DNA of 64,000 bases from Merluccius polli. Taxonomy: Eukaryota > Chordata > Actinopteri > Gadiformes > Merlucciidae. Below are positions 36,454 through 64,000 of the stretch, piece after piece. Each line of letters begins with the position of its first letter. Position 1 is the stretch's first letter. The translations under genes and the position numbers were made by a program. Under the pieces are notes generated by a model that had not been told where the DNA came from, did not search any database, and saw only the letters and a program-made list of their open reading frames with translations. The stretch lies in the NCBI GenBank assembly GCA_030340625.1, contig JAOPHQ010001132.1, positions 571,001 through 635,000 of the forward strand. The letters are read 5' to 3'.

Positions 36454-39400
36454 TATAAAAAGTCTGTTTCTGTGAATTTCTTTAATTAAGAAGTCAGAGA
36501 GGACCGATCATTAGACCCAGGGTGTGGTAAAAGCGCTACAATAGTAAATATCAAAGTAGGCCTACTTGCTATCACAATATCTATCAAAATGCTTGTGATT
36601 TGATATTTAAGGCCGTATTGTGCAACCCTACTCCTCAGAGATTGCAGTTTACTAGAAGACAGAATGGCATTTAGCTACCGCTCTGATAGCGGTGGCTAAA
36701 TGGATTACTGCCGTTACTCATGTCACTGTCTGCTCCAGTCTCACTCAGGCTCTCTCCACCTCAGATGTAGTGCTGTCCAAGTGTGACTCTGTGTGCATGT
36801 GTAGATCATGCATTTGTTGAATTTGTTTATTTGCTTAAATCCTGCATAGAGCTCCCTTTCCCTATTCTATTCAAACTATGTAACCACACAAATTGGTAGT
36901 CCTTGCAACTACATGGAAATGTAGACCTTTCACAGGAACACGATTCAATACATTCATTTTCATTGACTATTGACTATTTCATGAACATGTGTGATACCGG
37001 GTTGTCCCTTTATGCCTTCTCATGCTCCTCATGTGGATAACATGGATCAGTGTTTTTTTCATCAGACACATGCCCAATAGTACTAGTATAGTACTATTTA
37101 ATTACTATTACTATACACTAGTACGCTAATAGTAATTAAATAGTACTAAAAAAAAAACATGTGCCCAATGGATTTGATCTTCAAGAAAGGTTTTTGCCAC
37201 TATCCTCTTTTGACTTTGATGGAAATAAAAATGTGAGCAATATATGGATAAGGATACAAGCTAGCACAATAGCCCAAGTGATCCCAGGTGACCAATGGTT
37301 TCAGGCTAGCCAAGGTGACCACTAAATAGAGTCTGGCCTATGTGACAAACCATTAGCCCAGGTGACCAGCCAGTCCACTCAGCTGCATACTGGTGAGGTC
37401 AAGATTTATAGTTCTGAGTAACTCATCTAATCTTTGAGAGTCATGTGTGTTTTGCAGTTAACCATATGGAGTTAAACAGTTTACACGTATCCCAATTTAA
37501 TGTACTTTGAACTAATACATAACTGTTGTGGTAAATTGTTAACTTTTAATTCCAATATTTTTGGAATGCATACGTGACCATATTGACATAGGTTGACATA
37601 TGTTCACAAGGCCTCATGCTGTTTAGCCTACGTTGTCATGTCTGTTCTATGCTGCTCTCTTCATCAGGGTTATTTTACAAAATAAATCATTAATCTAACC
37701 TGGTTATCTTAAGATTCAAATTGAAATAATTAAAATAAAATGTATTGAGAAAGCTTCACTATGAGTTCTGCTGCTGCAGCCACCAGAAATGTAACAAAGC
37801 TTTCACATTTGATTAATTGACCAATTGGCACATGGGGATTGGGATTGTGGGCTTTGTAGTTTTAGAATCCAGTTACCTTATTCTGTGTGATTATAAATTG
37901 TAAGTTAGTTTAGGAACCATCGTATTTCTGCACTGGCAGCTCCTTGAATGTAAAATCAGCACACGTTGTAGTACTCTTCTAAAATTCACATCATGTATTA
38001 AAGTGCATCCATTTGTACTTGGATAATGTTGTGTATGTAGTGTTTCACATGATCCGTGTGGAAACAAATAAATTGTGCTCTAATGTATGTTGTTAGATCA
38101 TCATGTTCACAAAGCAGGAAGTGTCAGCATATATGGAAATTAAGAGCTTCTCGCTATTCATCAAGTAACCAAGCAACGCACACTTATGAGCACTGGTTAA
38201 TTAGAACGTGATACAATATGAAGACTGGACTACCATAGGCAGTTTATCATGTTTCAGGTTTTTGTGGTTTAAAAACATAACATCGTAATACTGTTTTACA
38301 TCCATGTTATAACAACTTCATGGCCAGGTCTCTCTCGTAAAAGAGATTTGTAATCTCAAGGAGACTTGCCTGGTCAAATACAATTAAAAGAGGTTGGTGT
38401 CTCTTTAAACATTAAAGGAACTACACCTGTGCTGGAACTGGGAATCTTTTTAATATTAATGTAATGTAATATTAATTAAGTAGATGTTATATGGATTGTT
38501 GTTACACTGATTGCTGGTGAATAAACTGATTAAAACTGGCGAATAAACCACTGAGCGAAAAATGTGATCTGCTTATTAATGATCATACCCACGTAACTAC
38601 AATGATGATTTGTCCATATGTATACATACCAAATCTCACCCCCCCCCCCCCCCCCCCCCCCCACACCACCATTAGTTCTCTAGGCACTATATAAGGTATG
38701 AGGAAGAATGGTACGTGTGCTGTCAACCACTTGCTAATCCCTCCTAGCTATCGCTTACGCCTGTGTTTATTACATCTCCAGACCATAAATTCTGTGAGGT
38801 ACTCACTCATCCTGTACTGATGTAGCCTGCCCTTTTTATATCCTGTGGTAGTGATAAGAAATTTGATATTTGATAAGTGATAAGGAATTTGATCTTCTTG
38901 AATAGTTGGCATTCTGTTGCATGCTTGTATCAAAGCAATTGGGACATTTTTGGCAGCGTATCAAAGCCAGTGAAAGTCTTAACCTGCATACCATGCATGC
39001 CATACCACCACTTGTATTTAAAAAAATGGCTCTTCATCTTTCACTTGTTGTTGATAACTGATAATACAGGTTTGTGCTTCCTAGAAATGGCTAAAAAACT
39101 GTGTTTTCTGCTAAATAATCAGAGGACACCATAACAAACCATAAAATAAACTAAGTAAAAACCGATGGCCGAACTAGGTTGGGACTCATTGTATTAGTTA
39201 GGCATGCTTTTTACCCTTTGATTTCCTGTCTTGTCTCCTTCTAATTCCTGTTTCCCTTTAATAATATCCTCAGGTCTCTCTCTGTCTCTGTCTGGCTCTT
39301 GCTCTCTATGGCGCTTACTCATTGTCCTGCATCTTAAGATTAAGCTGAACTAATAACAAAATAAATAAGAAAACCCCTTGTTCTTGCCAAGTCTTTTGAA

Positions 39401-39498
39401 TTAAACCTACAGCCAGTCTTAGTCAAAGTCCTGGGGAATTTATTTCAATAAGTGCAGTCCCTCAAAATGAATCATTTCCCTTCTGCTGACCTTATTAA

Positions 39499-39530
<32 letters not shown>

Positions 39531-39700
39531 CGTATAGATATGCTCATCTTTTTAAAAGACAAGAAGAGTGTATGTCTACAGAACTGTTTTGATTTGTGGA
39601 CATTATGGGGAAACTATACGTGTGGTGTTTTTAGCGGCAGGGCTCACCCACATCGGGTTGTGTGTGTATGTGTGTGTGTGTGTGTGTGTATGTGTGTTCA
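34981..39700. other. Intergenic or intronic; no gene seen
   Basis: No protein-coding region could be supported. Contents include a (TA)n tract at 36388-36450, a hairpin with 22-bp arms at 37089-37148, a ZNF143-like motif on the minus strand at about 37845-37864 and a poly-C run at 38639-38662. The segment 35737-36540 begins TGTAGCCCTG and ends GCGCTACA and could be an LTR, but no target duplication was found. Confidence 0.4.
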
Positions 39701-40061
39701 TGCAGAGTCTGAAACAATATGTTGGAGCAGGAGCCTGGGGCGAGGGAGGGGCAGGAAAGGGCTGTGATGTCAGCGAGGAAGAGGAAGGGGGTGGAAGGCC
39801 TTCCTTTTTCCTGGCAGTCTCGTCTTCATGTCCTCCTTCTCTCCTCTCCTTCATGCTCCGTCCACTCCTTTCATTTCCTCTCGCTCAGCCTGCGGGTCCT
39901 AGACAGAGAGAGAGACACAGAGAGAGAGAGGGAGAGACGGAGAGGGTGAGAGAGGAGGGTGGTGGTCATAGAGAGCGCTCACAAATAAACAAGTGAGGTT
40001 GAGAAACGTGGGGAAGAGGAGAGAGGAACGAGGATAGATCTTCAAGACCGCAGGACAAGGA

Positions 40062-40108
<47 letters not shown>

Positions 40109-40263
40109 GTGGCGCGCCACAGAGACGCAAAGTAAACTCCTAAGTCTTGGAGAAACGACTGATTTCCCAGAATTCCTCCTGTCTCTCTGCCCGGCTGACA
40201 TCCTCTGTGAAGAGGGACCGAAACAAACCAGCAGTGTTGTTGTTGTGCGCTTCAAGACCGACC
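39700..40263 (+). promoter_or_regulatory. ripor1: Candidate ripor1 promoter and 5' UTR
   Basis: This purine-rich, GC-rich stretch lies directly upstream of the first coding exon. It contains TGATGTCAGCG, GA-rich blocks, and a (GA)n tract at 40065-40105. After the GA tract, GGCGCGCCACAGAGACGC to the ATG at 40264 reads as a plausible 5' UTR. No TATA box was seen. The transcription start is not determined. The inference rests on the first exon's splice compatibility with the rest of the gene. Confidence 0.5.
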
Positions 40264-62291
<22,028 letters not shown>

Positions 62292-62323
62292 AGACACACA
62301 CACACTAAAAACCACTGTACATA

Positions 62324-62362
<39 letters not shown>

Positions 62363-62820
62363 AACCACTGTACACACACACACACTAAATACCGCTGTAC
62401 ATACTCACACAGCCAAAAAATATGTTGGCATAGACATTGCAGGAAAAAATATTTTGGCATTGTACCATTTTCCCCTGTTCCTTAAGCATGTACACACACA
62501 CATGAAGGAACACAGATACACTGTCAGTCAATGTGCAATAATAACCCAATCAGAGTGGAGAATTGGACTATGGTGTGTCTTTATCAGCACTGAGCATACA
62601 GCAACTCTGAAGCCACTGCACTCTGTACATTTAGTGGTAACTACTCTAGTGACCACACACACACACACACATACACATCTGAACTGTGGAGAGGGTCTAA
62701 TACATCAACTGCCTTAAACTGAAAAGGGTTGAGATGAATGAGGGACAGAAGGACGGAGGGAGAGTTGGAGGGAAGGGGGGGAGTAATGGGGATAATGGAG
62801 GAGAAAGGGAATGCCTAAAA

Positions 62821-62854
<34 letters not shown>

Positions 62855-64000
62855 AGCTCCTCAGGTTTGATTATATGTAGGCTCTATGAATGCAACCGTA
62901 GAGGTAGAGCATAAAACATCACATCAATGCTTCTCTGTTTTCGAAGAGGGGGTAGGTTTCCATGCACTTTGGTATTCTGATTTCACATGAGACTGAACTC
63001 TGTGTAATTCTTTTTTAATTCTCAAGAATCAGCTGTTTATATGCAGTAGATTAACTCCCTTAATCATAGTTTACTCTAGCCTAGTTTGTTATGAACTATA
63101 GTCACATAGTTCATAATTAACTAGGATGCTGGCATATAATCGAGTCTTTATTATTTCCAGTTAGTAGGAGTCAAGTTGTCATTGTGAGTAAATTTGTAAA
63201 TTGGAATTAGGAGATATCCTAATGCCCCCCCCCCCCCCCCCCATTAAAGTTGGCTGGTAGGTGTGGTCGTACTTACCAGTGCCTTCTATCATTAAGTTTA
63301 TTATCATTGAGTTTGAGTTGAGCACAAAGCTAGCAATACAAAATATATATATTTCTTGTATTACAACTGCTGTATTGAACCAGTGAAACGTTTCTTGGGC
63401 TAAAAAATAGCATGCTAAAAAATAAGTGGGATAACTTAACTTATAAATTACCTAACAGGTCTATGGGGAAAACCCTGGTGATATGTGTATTGGCAACCCT
63501 TATCTTCCTTACCTACTTCTGTGAAAAATAGAATAGGACACTAGAATATTTCTTTAATATAAAGCTCCTTCAGGACAAGTAAACAGGAAGGGATTTCATG
63601 TAGTGTCTGGCTAAAGAAAAAGTCAAATGGACAGAGTGGTGGATGGACCGACAGACAGACGGACACATTGACTGCAACAGAGAACTATTCTTGGACACTC
63701 CAGAAGAGGGACTGCTCGATCAACCATGTGAAAACAAGCGCCTCAGCTAAACAGATTAGTTTGAGCTCAAATACTGTTTGTGTTTGACTGCATAGTATTG
63801 GGAGGTGATCTGCTTGTTTAATGATTCCCCTTTGACGAGAGGCTTCATAGGCTTATATGAGTGATTGGGTGAAGCGATTCAGTGCCTGTTCTCAAACATA
63901 CTTCACTGGAATTGTACATGTTATGTGATTGTATTGTAAATGCTGTTCTTGTATAGCAATCCTAATTTGTACATTTATTATTATTTTTTTGATTAAAAAA
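62292..64000 (+). other. ripor1: Candidate ripor1 3' UTR with poly(A) signal variant
   Basis: No further coding sequence follows the stop. At the window end an AT-rich stretch contains ATTAAA (63992-63997), the commonest variant poly(A) signal, so the UTR may be about 1.7 kb. It includes a small tandem repeat with two TGTACATA motifs (62316-62323 and 62396-62403), a (TA)n tract (62823-62852), a poly-C run (63225-63242) and many TA/T-rich stretches. The cleavage site lies at or beyond the window edge. Confidence 0.6.
62300..62411 (+). repeat. Short tandem repeat in ripor1 3' UTR
   Basis: The phrase CACTAAAAACCACTGTACAT and near-copies occur three times, separated by CA repeats. Two copies keep TGTACATA, which fits the Pumilio consensus UGUANAUA. 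Confidence 0.7.

Noticed and set aside
35737..36540. Segment starting TGTAGCCCTG and ending GCGCTACA as a complete solo LTR
   Set aside because: Ends fit TG...CA, but no matching target duplication, no clear poly(A) signal position and a TA microsatellite inside; kept only as a remark.

Overview
The window looks like teleost fish DNA. It has very dense dinucleotide repeats (CA/TG, GA/CT, TA), fish-type non-LTR retrotransposons (an I-clade element and a CR1/L2/Rex1-group element), fish SINE tails, nested hAT elements, and a compact vertebrate gene with GT-AG introns. No bacterial operons, rRNA, tRNA or CRISPR array were seen.

Layout. 1-590: a short LTR-like remnant and a TA repeat. 588-5345: a giant foldback (inverted-repeat) element with arms of about 2.2 kb around a 260-bp loop that carries a third copy of an arm segment. 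5345-10250: a nearly full-length but decayed I-clade LINE on the minus strand (gag with zinc knuckles, endonuclease, reverse transcriptase, RNase H, C-terminal CCHC). 11060-13200: a 5'-truncated CR1/L2/Rex1-group LINE on the plus strand. 13200-39700: no recognisable protein-coding gene. It is microsatellites, a 52-bp minisatellite (28379-28955), possible LTR and SINE remnants, several perfect hairpins and a GC-rich block at 21540-22034 that could be a distal promoter or 5' exon.

40264-64000: one real gene on the plus strand, the fish orthologue of RIPOR1 (FAM65A), a Rho-effector adaptor. I traced 24 coding exons whose GT-AG boundaries and phases all join into one frame of 1,084 codons plus stop. 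It runs from a short 5' exon (40264-40282) to a stop at 62291 and ends in the residues GSMASTAF, as human RIPOR1 does. About 1.7 kb of 3' UTR follows, with an ATTAAA near the window end. A further 120-bp in-frame open segment (53441-53560) with splice consensus at both ends looks like an unannotated cassette exon.

The introns are crowded with mobile DNA: a TTAA-flanked MITE (44376-45125), a compound foldback (45565-46242), a SINE tail (about 46435-46555), a 19-bp minisatellite (48431-48675), and a nested set of insertions inside a 2.1-kb hAT element with a perfect 8-bp target duplication (59143-61242).

The most unusual observations are: a minisatellite made from a splice donor and its exon end, giving five tandem candidate 5' splice sites of which only two keep the frame; the predicted cassette exon; the giant foldback with nested hairpins and symmetrical CTCF-like motifs; and telomere-like repeats held inside an inverted repeat inside the hAT element. 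I did not find a convincing new multi-gene system.
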